Assembly (NCBI GenBank): GCA_002427505.1
Contig: DIRJ01000037.1
Span: forward strand, 7,161 to 71,160
From: Mageeibacillus sp. UBA5439
GTDB lineage: Bacteria > Bacillota > Clostridia > Saccharofermentanales > DTU023
Direction: 5' to 3'
Length of the DNA: 64,000 bases
Shown here one piece after another: positions 35,302 through 43,684 of this stretch. Each line of letters starts with the position of its first letter. The stretch's first letter is position 1. Below the pieces are notes generated by a model. The model was not told the origin of the DNA and did no database searches. It was given only the letters and a program-made list of their open reading frames with translations. The position numbers were made by a program, and so were the translations under genes.

Positions 35302-37287
35302 ATGTTTAATGAACAAAAGATGCAGTCGAGAGCTATTGATGCTGTAAGAGCTTTATCAGTAGCGGGTGTGGAAAAGGCGAAATCAGGTCATCCGGGTTTG
35401 CCTTTGGGAGCTGCGCCAATGGCGGTCGAGCTCTGGCTAAACCATATGAAACATAATCCTGCAAATCCGGACTGGTTCAATCGTGATCGTTTCATTTTAT
35501 CCGCCGGGCATGGATCGATGCTCATTTATTCCCTGCTTCACCTTTTCGGCTACGGATTGGAAAAAGATGATCTGCAAGAGTTTCGACAGTGGGGCAGTAA
35601 GACACCCGGCCATCCCGAGTTTGGACATACGGCAGGCGTAGAAGCTACGACTGGTCCACTGGGACAAGGTTTTGCTATGGCAGTGGGTATGGCTATGACC
35701 GAAAATCACCTGGCGGCGCATTTTAACACTCCGGACCATGAAATAATCAATCATCATACCTATGTCATCGCCGGCGATGGAGATCTTATGGAGGGCGTTT
35801 CCGCTGAGGTGGCTTCTCTGGCCGGCACATTAAAGCTAGGTAAATTGATCGTGCTGTACGACGATAACAATATAACAATAGAAGGCTCCACGGATTTAGC
35901 TTTTACTGAGGATGTCGGCAAACGCTTTGAGGCATATGGCTGGCATGTTCTGGAAGTGACCGATGGTAATGATTGCAGCGCTGTCAGCCGGGCCCTGGAT
36001 GAGGCAAAAGCACGTGATGACCGTCCTTCATTGATTAAAGTTAAAACAATCATAGGTTACGGATCTCCTAAAGCTGACAGCTCAGGAGTACACGGATCTC
36101 CTCTGGGTGCGGATGGAGCGAGGGAAACTTATGAGTTTCTCAATTGGGATGCTGACGATCCTTTTACTGTAGCTGAAGATTTAACTGAATGGTTCCGGCA
36201 GAAAAAAATGGCCCTGGGCCAGTCAGAGGAAGAATGGCTGGAAGTTTTCAAAGCCTGGCAGCTGGCTAACCCGGATCTGGCACAGGAATTAGCTATGCGG
36301 GTCGAGCGCAGCTATCCGGAGATTGATGCTGATCAGCTCTCTGACGCAGTAAGTAAGGATATAGCTACCCGTTCAGCTTCCGGATTGATTCTCAACGCTT
36401 TATATCAGGAAGGCATCCCCTTCTTTGGCGGCAGTGCCGACCTGGCGCCTTCTAATATGACTCAGATTAATAATCAGGGATCGTATAGCTCAGCCACGCC
36501 TGAGGGCGCAAATATTCATTTTGGTGTGCGTGAGTTTGCTATGGCAGCTATCTGCAACGGCATGGCTTTGCATGGCGGCGTACTGCCTTACAGCGCTACT
36601 TTCCTGGTTTTCTCTGACTATATGAAAGGCGCAATTCGCCTCAGCAGCCTCATGGAAGTTCCACAGATCTATATTTTCACACATGACAGTATCGGTTTGG
36701 GTGAAGATGGCCCAACCCATCAGCCGGTTGAACATCTTGCAATGCTGCGGGCCATCCCCGGTCTTAACGTTTTACGCCCGGCAGGCCGCCTGGAGACAGC
36801 TGCCGCCTGGAAATATGCTGTTGAAAGCAATAAGCCCAGTGCACTTATCCTGACCCGCCAAACGGTATCCTCTGCAGAAACAAATGCTAAGCGTGCACTC
36901 CGCGGTGCCTATGTCGTACGTGATGTCAAAGACTATGAAGCGATTATCATGGCCTCAGGTTCAGAACTTGAATTGGCCCTGACAGCAGCTGATTTATTAG
37001 AAGCTGAAGGTCATCCGGTGAGAGTTGTGTCAATGATGTCCTTTGAGCTTTTTGAAGAGCAGGATGCCGCTTATAAGGAGCGAGTGCTGCCTGCTGCAAT
37101 GCGTAAGCGCCTTGCAGTTGAAGCTGCAGCTGATATGTCCTGGTACAAATATGTTGGTCTGGACGGTGATATCGTCGGTCTGAATCACTTTGGTGCCTCA
37201 GCTCCGGCGAATATTCTTTTCGAAAAGTTTGGCTTCACAGCAGAAAATGTGGCACAGCGCTGTCTGGACCTGATTGAAAAGGATTAA
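35302..37287 (+). CDS. tkt: transketolase
   Basis: 661 residues; thiamine-diphosphate enzyme moving two-carbon units in the non-oxidative pentose phosphate pathway. N-terminal SGHPGLPLGAAPMA, SAGHGSMLIYSLLHLFGY, TPP motif GDGDLMEGVSAE..NN, the pyrimidine-domain VREFAMAAICNGMALHGG and THDSIGLGEDGPTHQP, and a C-terminal transketolase domain. GGAGG overlaps the secA stop region, so translation is probably coupled to secA, an unusual pairing. A bidirectional terminator follows. Confidence 0.96.
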   Translation: MFNEQKMQSRAIDAVRALSVAGVEKAKSGHPGLPLGAAPMAVELWLNHMKHNPANPDWFNRDRFILSAGHGSMLIYSLLHLFGYGLEKDDLQEFRQWGSKTPGHPEFGHTAGVEATTGPLGQGFAMAVGMAMTENHLAAHFNTPDHEIINHHTYVIAGDGDLMEGVSAEVASLAGTLKLGKLIVLYDDNNITIEGSTDLAFTEDVGKRFEAYGWHVLEVTDGNDCSAVSRALDEAKARDDRPSLIKVKTIIGYGSPKADSSGVHGSPLGADGARETYEFLNWDADDPFTVAEDLTEWFRQKKMALGQSEEEWLEVFKAWQLANPDLAQELAMRVERSYPEIDADQLSDAVSKDIATRSASGLILNALYQEGIPFFGGSADLAPSNMTQINNQGSYSSATPEGANIHFGVREFAMAAICNGMALHGGVLPYSATFLVFSDYMKGAIRLSSLMEVPQIYIFTHDSIGLGEDGPTHQPVEHLAMLRAIPGLNVLRPAGRLETAAAWKYAVESNKPSALILTRQTVSSAETNAKRALRGAYVVRDVKDYEAIIMASGSELELALTAADLLEAEGHPVRVVSMMSFELFEEQDAAYKERVLPAAMRKRLAVEAAADMSWYKYVGLDGDIVGLNHFGASAPANILFEKFGFTAENVAQRCLDLIEKD

Positions 37288-37309
37288 GTCTAAAAGAATA
37301 TCGGTAATG

Positions 37310-37350
37310 AAAAAACAGCACTCCGTTAAATAGACGGGGTGCTGTTTTTT
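37310..37350. terminator. bidirectional terminator between tkt and tRNA-Thr
   Basis: AAAAAACAGCACTCCGT pairs with ACGGGGTGCTGTTTTTT (one T-G wobble), loop of 7. T-runs lie at both ends, so it terminates tkt on the plus strand and tRNA-Thr on the minus strand. Its plus-side T-run touches the tRNA CCA end. Confidence 0.9.
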
Positions 37351-37424
37351 GGAGCCGAAGGTGGGAGTCGAACCCACGACCTATTCATTACGAGTGAATT
37401 GCTCTACCACTGAGCCACTTCGGC
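37350..37424 (-). tRNA. tRNA-Thr (anticodon CGT)
   Basis: Complete cloverleaf: acceptor GCCGAAG/CTTCGGC, D-arm GCTC/GAGC, anticodon stem ATTCA/TGAAT with loop CTCGTAA (anticodon CGT, codon ACG), T-arm GTGGG/CCCAC with TTCGACT. Discriminator T, and CCA is encoded. Own promoter and terminator. Confidence 0.95.
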
Positions 37425-37434
37425 AAGCTATATT

Positions 37435-37463
37435 ATCTTAGCCGCGCTACTTTGCCTTGTCAA
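37435..37463 (-). promoter_or_regulatory. promoter of tRNA-Thr
   Basis: On the minus strand TTGACA and TAAGAT are separated by 17 bases; the -35 is perfect. The predicted start is a few bases upstream of the tRNA 5' end. Confidence 0.85.
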
Positions 37464-37504
37464 GACAAACGGAGCAGCTTGACTGGTGAACTTATATCAA
37501 GGCA

Positions 37505-37541
37505 AAGAATAACCCCGTCTATAGAGAACGGGGTTATTCTT
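37505..37541. terminator. 14-base perfect hairpin downstream of ferritin
   Basis: AAGAATAACCCCGT/ACGGGGTTATTCTT with a 9-base loop, 47 bases after the ferritin stop on the minus strand. No clean T-run follows on either side (minus side reads TGCCTTG), so it is a probable but atypical terminator. It isolates ferritin from the tRNA-Thr promoter. Confidence 0.55.
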
Positions 37542-37587
37542 ACGAGATTGCTGCTGTCAATCCCGTGCTTTCGAGGAGACCTGTAAA

Positions 37588-38112
37588 TTAGAAAAGTAAT
37601 AGCGGGACTTCTTCGCCTGACCAGCTGCGTGTGCCTTTTTCTCTGTCAAAGGAGAGCAGAGCACCGATATGGCCTTTACAGCGGCTAACGCCCGTGACGT
37701 TATCATTTGCGTTAACTTCCTCTTCAACCTGTTCATTTATGTACCACTGGAGGAACAGGCGGGAGGCTTTGTCACCATCTTTCTCAGCTTGTTCAGCCAT
37801 TTTGTCAATACTTGCACTGATAAATTCTTCATGTTTCAAGGCTGCCTTGAACAAATCCAATAAGGAGTCCCATTCTTTAGCTGCCAGTCCTAATTGCAGG
37901 AGTTCTACCGGCTCGCCTTTCATTTTGAGATAGCGGACAAAACCTTCAGCATGAGCCAGTTCCTCTTTATATTGGACTTCCATCCAATGGGAAGCTCCTG
38001 CCCAGTCATTTTGTTCCAGCCACTCGCTCATGGCGAGATAGAGAAAAGCTGAATCATATTCAAGCTTGATCTGTTCGTTAAATAATTTGTTAAGTTCTTT
38101 TGTCATTTTCAT
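37588..38112 (-). CDS. ftnA: non-haem ferritin
   Basis: 174 residues; 24-mer iron store that oxidises Fe2+ to a ferric mineral core. Ferroxidase ligands are in EYDSAFLYLAM, VQYKEELAHAEGFVRYL and NEQVEEEVNANDN, matching bacterial FtnA. GGAG lies 9-10 bases before the ATG. Monocistronic, with an AT-rich upstream region that contains a PerR-box-like sequence, fitting iron and peroxide control. Confidence 0.92.
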   Translation of the reverse strand: MKMTKELNKLFNEQIKLEYDSAFLYLAMSEWLEQNDWAGASHWMEVQYKEELAHAEGFVRYLKMKGEPVELLQLGLAAKEWDSLLDLFKAALKHEEFISASIDKMAEQAEKDGDKASRLFLQWYINEQVEEEVNANDNVTGVSRCKGHIGALLSFDREKGTRSWSGEEVPLLLF

Positions 38113-38141
38113 GCAACTAATCTCCTTCAGATAAGTAAATA

Positions 38142-38156
38142 GTATAATTACTAATA
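38142..38156. promoter_or_regulatory. PerR-box-like site upstream of ferritin
   Basis: GTATAATTACTAATA matches the PerR consensus TTATAATNATTATAA at 10 of 14 defined positions, with a complete left half. It lies 30 bases before the ferritin start in a very AT-rich region, so chance matches are possible. A PerR-like regulator is encoded 7 kb away. Confidence 0.35.
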
Positions 38157-38309
38157 AATAATATACCTTAAGTTTTATTTACTTATAAGCTTTGTTACTT
38201 GAGTTACATGATAAGGCACTGACTTAGTGGCAAAAACGACTTCAAAGGCTTAGAAACTTCCTACATGTGTTAGAGTTATTATGATAGTGCTGAGAGGTGG
38301 ATCAGACGC

Positions 38310-40730
38310 ATGAGGATGATAGAAATTCGTTGCACGGACCCCATCCGGACGGGGGGTCCGGCGGGCAGCGGGGATAAGAAAATTCTGCTTAAACGTGGAA
38401 CAACAGTCCTTTATTTTGCTGCACTAAATGTGGGTTTAGCCCCAGATATATTTATCCAGACTGCGCTGTGTGCGCGTAATACGGCACTGTCGGATTCCGA
38501 CAAAAAAAAGTTTTTTCAGGCATTTTATGAGGATGAACTTTCTTCCATACCCGCTTCATTTGAAAAAAAGATTGCTGCCATTACAGCGGTACCCGGCTTA
38601 TCTTTTCTGTTCGCTGACGAGATTACCCAGAAGCTGCTGCGAGGCGTAATCAGTGATGAAGATAAAGAAAAATTAATACTTCCCGGAGCGGTGGGTGCAG
38701 AATCCAATATTCTGGCACAACGTCTGGACTGGAATCTTTTATTAGATGACTCTATTGATGCAGTAACCCAACGTAATCACTTTTTGCAATTAAAAGAACG
38801 TCTTGAGCTGAGCAGGAGTAAACTTGCGGAAACTGCTCAGGGGAAACTCTACCTTACCCGCTCTGAGCTGATATCTGTACTGGGGGATCCTGCACTTAAA
38901 GCAAATATTTCACCGGACGCGATCTCTGTTAAGGAAGATCTAGGCAGTCTGGAGCACCGACTCCAAAATCTCAGGGAGAAAGATGAAGAGCTGCGTGATG
39001 AACAGCGTACCTTAATGCTTTTATCGGTTAAAAATGACTATGAGAGTCTTTTAAAGCTGCGGCGGGATCTGGAGGACCTGGAGAGCAATGCTTCACGCTA
39101 TGCACGGAGCATCACAGGTCAGGGCCGGGATATTACGGTACATGAGCTAACCCTGCTTAGCGGTTTGTACCAGGATTATCAGGAAAGAGAAAAGAAGATA
39201 GAAGTCCAGCGCGAAGAAGTCAAACAAATACAGGCAGACCGTTATGAGTGGGAACAGAAGCGCATTCTATCAGAGTATAAAGTTAAACAGTTGCAGGAGA
39301 GAATAGCTGTATCCACTCTTGAACAAGAACAATTGATCTCAGAGGAGCGTGAGCGAAGCGAAAGTCAACAGAGCAGGAAAGCTACAGGCAGCACTGGCGA
39401 GAAAGGAATAGGTCTGAGACATATCCTTTTATTAGCGGGTCTGGCTCTGGCGCTCCTTGCCTTATTGCTGTTTAACAGCAGCCGGACAATAGCGATTGTC
39501 TGCTTTGTACTGGCCGGATTAGTCCTGGTCATATCTGCTTTTTTCTTTGTCCGCCCGTGCTTTAAGAGGAAGCTGCAGCTGAGCGAGAGCCTTACTGACA
39601 GCTTACGCAGTCAGCCGAGACCGGAGCCGGATCATCGGCTGGCAGAAGAACTGACAGAGCAAACAGCAGCTTGGCGAACAGCTGTGGCTGAAGCTGACCG
39701 TCTGGCCGCCCATCTTAATCGCAATCAGATTGCTCTGCGTTCTTTGGAAGAAAGCCAGATACGGGCAGGCAAGGAGTTTTTGGCACAATTATCTCTATAT
39801 GCGGATATCGATAACTTGAATGATGCGGGATATGTCCTGGATGCTCTGCGCAATCAAAGACAGTCAGAAAGTTCTTATGATGAATCAGTCTCAGAGCTTT
39901 TACACCAGATAGCGGATGTACGCAAAGGGCGAACCGATGAGGACATGCTGCGCGAATATGAACATGCCTGTGAAGAACTATACGGAGCCATGCTGACAGG
40001 TGCCAGCACCGGCGACCAGGATATTAATCTGCGTTCTCAGGCTTTAAATTATGATAAAAACCGAGCCAGGAGAATTGAAATCGAGCGCGTCGAGCTGTCC
40101 CAGGACATTTCCCGGTACAAACAGCAGCTGCAAGAGAAGAAGGAACTCTTAAAAAGAGAAGAAGAGATGTTAGTTCAAACTCCCAAACTTAACCGCAGGC
40201 GGGATTTTCTGGAGCAGAATTTGTGGCAAGAGATTGAGGATGTCGAACTGCTGGATCTGGCGATAACAGTGCTGGACTTTCTTTATGTGCAATGGAGGGA
40301 TGTTCCAGTGGATTATTTACGTTCCCTGACTTTAAGCTACTGCAGACGCCTGCAGGGCATGCAGGCAGTTGATCATGAAATAAATGATTACTTAATTGAG
40401 GAACAGCGGGGAATCAGAAAGGGAAGACTGGATAAGTTTAAAACTGTGGAAATGCGTGAACAGGAAATCGCTCTGATCAATAATTCTCCTTCAGATATTG
40501 TATATCTGGCTTTTCGGATGGCTTTGCTGGATTGGAAAGGAAAAGACCAGCTCACACCCTTGTTTATCTTTGATATGCCACTGTTTAACTCTTCCAGCCG
40601 CATCAGCGAACTGCTGAATCTGCTGGATGAACGCATGCTGGGTTTAGCAGCACAGTCGATCTTTTTCACGTCAAATAATCTTCTGGTCGAAATCGCCCGT
40701 GAACGCCAAATACCGGTACACATCTATTAG
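38310..40730 (+). CDS. YhaN-like coiled-coil membrane protein with decayed ATPase motifs
   Basis: 806 residues. Architecture follows SMC/RecF-like YhaN proteins: N-terminal head segment, long coiled coils, two adjacent membrane helices (about 372-392 and 396-417), more coiled coil, and a C-terminal head segment. The first head segment KRGTTVLYFAALNVGLAPD stands where relatives have the P-loop GPNEAGKST; the signature region reads INNSPSDIVYLAFRMALL instead of LSxGTxEQ; Walker B is PLFIFDMPLFNSS with the second acid lost. So the fold is kept but ATP binding looks abolished. No nuclease partner is adjacent. Function unknown. Confidence 0.6.
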   Translation: MRMIEIRCTDPIRTGGPAGSGDKKILLKRGTTVLYFAALNVGLAPDIFIQTALCARNTALSDSDKKKFFQAFYEDELSSIPASFEKKIAAITAVPGLSFLFADEITQKLLRGVISDEDKEKLILPGAVGAESNILAQRLDWNLLLDDSIDAVTQRNHFLQLKERLELSRSKLAETAQGKLYLTRSELISVLGDPALKANISPDAISVKEDLGSLEHRLQNLREKDEELRDEQRTLMLLSVKNDYESLLKLRRDLEDLESNASRYARSITGQGRDITVHELTLLSGLYQDYQEREKKIEVQREEVKQIQADRYEWEQKRILSEYKVKQLQERIAVSTLEQEQLISEERERSESQQSRKATGSTGEKGIGLRHILLLAGLALALLALLLFNSSRTIAIVCFVLAGLVLVISAFFFVRPCFKRKLQLSESLTDSLRSQPRPEPDHRLAEELTEQTAAWRTAVAEADRLAAHLNRNQIALRSLEESQIRAGKEFLAQLSLYADIDNLNDAGYVLDALRNQRQSESSYDESVSELLHQIADVRKGRTDEDMLREYEHACEELYGAMLTGASTGDQDINLRSQALNYDKNRARRIEIERVELSQDISRYKQQLQEKKELLKREEEMLVQTPKLNRRRDFLEQNLWQEIEDVELLDLAITVLDFLYVQWRDVPVDYLRSLTLSYCRRLQGMQAVDHEINDYLIEEQRGIRKGRLDKFKTVEMREQEIALINNSPSDIVYLAFRMALLDWKGKDQLTPLFIFDMPLFNSSSRISELLNLLDERMLGLAAQSIFFTSNNLLVEIARERQIPVHIY

Positions 40731-40773
40731 TCAGCCAACTTGCACGCGAAATACTTTGATATTAAAAATTAAG

Positions 40774-40802
40774 TTCAAAATATATAATAAAAGTCATATA
40801 AT
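40774..40802 (+). promoter_or_regulatory. promoter of tdh-kbl
   Basis: TTCAAA and a perfect TATAAT separated by 17 bases. A second TATAAT lies at 40783-40788 but has no -35 at proper distance. Leader of about 38 bases. Confidence 0.6.
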
Positions 40803-40847
40803 GTATTTGAAGAAGCAGCAATATGCTTGATATTGAGGAGGAACAGA

Positions 40848-41900
40848 ATGAGTGAATCAATGTATGCCCTGGTTAAGCCGGGGTGCAAAGCGGGACTTGA
40901 GCTCCGCAGAGTTCCGATACCAGAATGCACGGCTATTGATGTAAAAATAGAGATCATAAAAACTGCTATCTGTGGTACGGATCTCCATATTTACAACTGG
41001 GATGAGTGGTCACAAACAAATGTCAAACCACCGCTGGTGACCGGCCATGAGTATGTGGGGAGAGTTGTTGAAGTAGGTTCCATGGTGTCAACAATCGAAG
41101 TTGGGGATCTTGTATCAGGAGAAGGACATATTGTCTGCGGCGTTTGCAGGAACTGCCGCGCCGGTCGCCGTGTCCTGTGCCCAAATACAAAGGGCGTTGG
41201 TGTGAACCGCAATGGTGCTTTTGCGGAGTACCTTGTTATTCCTGAACAAAACGTGGTGAAGATCCTGCCCGGTGTTCCGGAAGATATCGTGGCAATATTT
41301 GATCCCTTTGGCAACGCCGTTCATACAGCTCTTATGTTTCCCCTGGTTGGCGAGGATGTTTTGGTAACCGGAGCCGGACCGATCGGAATCATGGCAGCGG
41401 CAGTAGCTCGTTTTTGCGGAGCCAGGAATGTCGTGCTGACAGATATTATGCAGGAACGCCTCGAACTGGCACATACTGTCGTTCCTGACATTAGAACTGT
41501 CAATACGACAAAGGAAAACCTGCGGGATTTGATGCCTGAACTCAAGATGACAGAAGGCTTTGATATCGGTTTGGAAATGTCAGGTTCCGCCTCAGCGCTG
41601 AACGAGATGATAAATACCATGATCACGGGCGGAAAAATCTCTATGTTGGGCTTCCAAAAACCCGGCACAGTAATTGACTGGAATAAACTAGTTATGGGAA
41701 GTTTGACTTTACGCGGAGTTTACGGACGTGATATGTTCGAAACCTGGTATAAGATGCAGGCTTTGGTGCAGGCAGGCCTGGATCTGTCACCGCTGATTAC
41801 ACATCGTTTTGATTTCCGCGATTTTGAAAAAGGCTTTGCTGCTATGAACAGCGGCAAGTCCGGTAAGGTTTTGCTGGACTGGACCACGGCGAGAGATTAG
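40848..41900 (+). CDS. tdh: L-threonine 3-dehydrogenase
   Basis: 350 residues; zinc-dependent medium-chain dehydrogenase oxidising threonine to 2-amino-3-ketobutyrate with NAD. Catalytic zinc motif AICGTDLHIYNWDEW and TGHEYVG, structural zinc cysteines in CGVCRNCRAGRRVLC, and the Rossmann motif VTGAGPIGIMA. The start at 40848 has GAGGAGG just upstream; the longer in-frame start at 40827 would put that site inside the gene. kbl follows after 13 bases, giving the complete threonine-to-glycine pathway. Confidence 0.93.
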   Translation: MSESMYALVKPGCKAGLELRRVPIPECTAIDVKIEIIKTAICGTDLHIYNWDEWSQTNVKPPLVTGHEYVGRVVEVGSMVSTIEVGDLVSGEGHIVCGVCRNCRAGRRVLCPNTKGVGVNRNGAFAEYLVIPEQNVVKILPGVPEDIVAIFDPFGNAVHTALMFPLVGEDVLVTGAGPIGIMAAAVARFCGARNVVLTDIMQERLELAHTVVPDIRTVNTTKENLRDLMPELKMTEGFDIGLEMSGSASALNEMINTMITGGKISMLGFQKPGTVIDWNKLVMGSLTLRGVYGRDMFETWYKMQALVQAGLDLSPLITHRFDFRDFEKGFAAMNSGKSGKVLLDWTTARD

Positions 41901-41913
41901 GAAAGGATAAGAT

Positions 41914-43101
41914 ATGAAAAAGGGACTGAAAATCATCCAGGACAATTTAAACGAGCTGAAGAAATCCGGCCTGTATAGCGAGGAACGCGTTTTAACCGTG
42001 CCTCAGGGCAGCATGATTGATACTACTGAAAGCAAGGGCGTTATCAATATGTGTGCCAACAACTATCTGGGTTTAGCAAACAGCTCTGAGCTGATTGCTG
42101 CGGCCAAAGCCAGCTATGATCGCTGGGGCTATGGCCTGTCGTCAGTACGTTTCATCTGCGGCACACAAACACAACACAAGAAATTGGAGACAGAACTGGC
42201 TAAATTCTTCGGCTTTGAAGACGCTATTCTCTATTCTTCCTGCTTTGATGCAAACGGCGGTCTGTTTGAGACTCTACTGACTGAGGAAGACGCCATTATC
42301 TCCGATGAGCTTAATCATGCCAGTATAATTGATGGTGTCAGGTTGTCCAAAGCCAAGCGTTATCGCTATAAAAATAACGATATGGCCCATTTGGAGCAGT
42401 GCCTGAAAGATGCCGAAGCAGACGGAGCCCGTATCAAATTGATTGCCACGGATGGAGTCTTTTCCATGGATGGCATTATCGCTGATCTTAAATCGATTTG
42501 TGATCTGGCTGATAAATATGATGCATTGGTCATGGTTGATGATTCCCACGCTTCCGGTTTTGTCGGTAAAGGAGGTAAAGGTACACCCGAGCACTGCAAT
42601 GTCATGGGACGGGTGGATATTATGACCAGCACTTTGGGCAAAGCTATGGGCGGTGCCTCAGGCGGTTTTACTCTGGCAAATAAGGATATCGTAGCCTGGC
42701 TCAGGCAAAAAAGCCGGCCTTATCTTTTTTCTAACACACTATCACCGGCTATTGTTGCTACATCGCTGCAGGTTCTGGATATGCTCCAGCGCAACAGCGA
42801 TCTGATTGAACGCGTTAACGCCAATACCTTATACTTCCGCAAGGAAATTGAAAAACTTGGTCTGAAGATCATTCCGGGTACCCATCCGATTGTACCTGTT
42901 ATGGTTTATGACGCCAAAAAAGCTCTGGATGTTGCGGACTTTATGCTGAAAAAGGGGATTTATGTGGTAGCTTTCAAGTACCCGGTCGTGCCTCAGGGTC
43001 TGGCGCGCATACGCTGCCAGATTTCAGCTGCGCACACCAAGGAAGAGCTTGATGCTGCTTTGGCAGCTTTTGCTGAAGCCAAGAAAGAATTTGACCTTTA
43101 A
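41914..43101 (+). CDS. kbl: glycine C-acetyltransferase (2-amino-3-ketobutyrate CoA ligase)
   Basis: 395 residues; PLP enzyme that cleaves 2-amino-3-ketobutyrate with CoA to glycine and acetyl-CoA. Alpha-oxoamine synthase family: NNYLGLANSSEL, DELNHASIIDGVRLSKA, MVDDSHASGFVGKGGKGT and the PLP lysine in TSTLGKAMGGASGG. AAAGGA lies before the ATG. Second gene of the tdh-kbl operon, closed by a strong terminator. Confidence 0.94.
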   Translation: MKKGLKIIQDNLNELKKSGLYSEERVLTVPQGSMIDTTESKGVINMCANNYLGLANSSELIAAAKASYDRWGYGLSSVRFICGTQTQHKKLETELAKFFGFEDAILYSSCFDANGGLFETLLTEEDAIISDELNHASIIDGVRLSKAKRYRYKNNDMAHLEQCLKDAEADGARIKLIATDGVFSMDGIIADLKSICDLADKYDALVMVDDSHASGFVGKGGKGTPEHCNVMGRVDIMTSTLGKAMGGASGGFTLANKDIVAWLRQKSRPYLFSNTLSPAIVATSLQVLDMLQRNSDLIERVNANTLYFRKEIEKLGLKIIPGTHPIVPVMVYDAKKALDVADFMLKKGIYVVAFKYPVVPQGLARIRCQISAAHTKEELDAALAAFAEAKKEFDL

Positions 43102-43128
43102 AGGCTTGATTATTCAGATCCGGAAAGA

Positions 43129-43166
43129 AAAAAAGCTCCTGGACAAATGCTGTCAGGAGCTTTTTT
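43129..43166. terminator. bidirectional terminator between kbl and the rubrerythrin operon
   Basis: AAAAAAGCTCCTGGACA pairs with TGTCAGGAGCTTTTTT (one bulged G), loop of 5. T-runs on both strands; serves kbl (+) and the convergent rubrerythrin operon (-). Confidence 0.88.
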
Positions 43167-43183
43167 CAAGGGAAAAGATTGGC

Positions 43184-43684
43184 TTAATATTTGATGAATC
43201 TGTCGCCGGGAACGCCGCAGATTTTGCATTTGTCCGGTACGAACTTCTCAATATTTCCGCAGACCGGGCAGAGATAGTAGAAAATTTCTTCGGCTTCTGA
43301 ATCTAAATTATCGAGGGCCTCCTGGTATAGGCCGGCATGTACTTCTTCAGCTTTCATAGCATAAGTGAATGTTCTCACAGCCTGGCTATTGCCTTCAGCT
43401 TGAGCCTGGTCGACAAAGGGCGGATACATACTTGTATATTCGTAGGTTTCACCTTCGACACCATCTTTTAGATTTTCAGCAGTACTGCCGACCTTGCCGG
43501 CAACTTTAAAGTGGCTGAGGGCGTGGATAGTCTCAGCATCAGCTGCTACTCTGAACAGTTTCGCTGCATTGCTGTAACCGTCTTTTTCAGCCTTCTCAGC
43601 GTAGGCTGTGTACTTTCTGTTTGCTTCTGATTCTCCTGTGAAGGCAGTCATCAGATTGTCATAAGTTGTTGCTTTTTCACTCAT
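43184..43684 (-). CDS. rbr: rubrerythrin from an internal in-frame start
   Basis: 166 residues beginning MSEKATTYDNLMTAFTGE, exactly where free-standing rubrerythrins begin. AGGAGG lies 8 bases upstream (43693-43698), better than the site of the full-length ORF. The second product, a separate peroxidase, would be made in excess from the same mRNA. Whether both forms exist cannot be seen from sequence. Confidence 0.6.
   Translation of the reverse strand: MSEKATTYDNLMTAFTGESEANRKYTAYAEKAEKDGYSNAAKLFRVAADAETIHALSHFKVAGKVGSTAENLKDGVEGETYEYTSMYPPFVDQAQAEGNSQAVRTFTYAMKAEEVHAGLYQEALDNLDSEAEEIFYYLCPVCGNIEKFVPDKCKICGVPGDRFIKY

Noticed and set aside
38525..38707. Minus-strand ORFs opposite the YhaN-like gene and similar shadows elsewhere
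   Set aside because: They lack ribosome binding sites and family similarity and mirror the codon pattern of the real genes.
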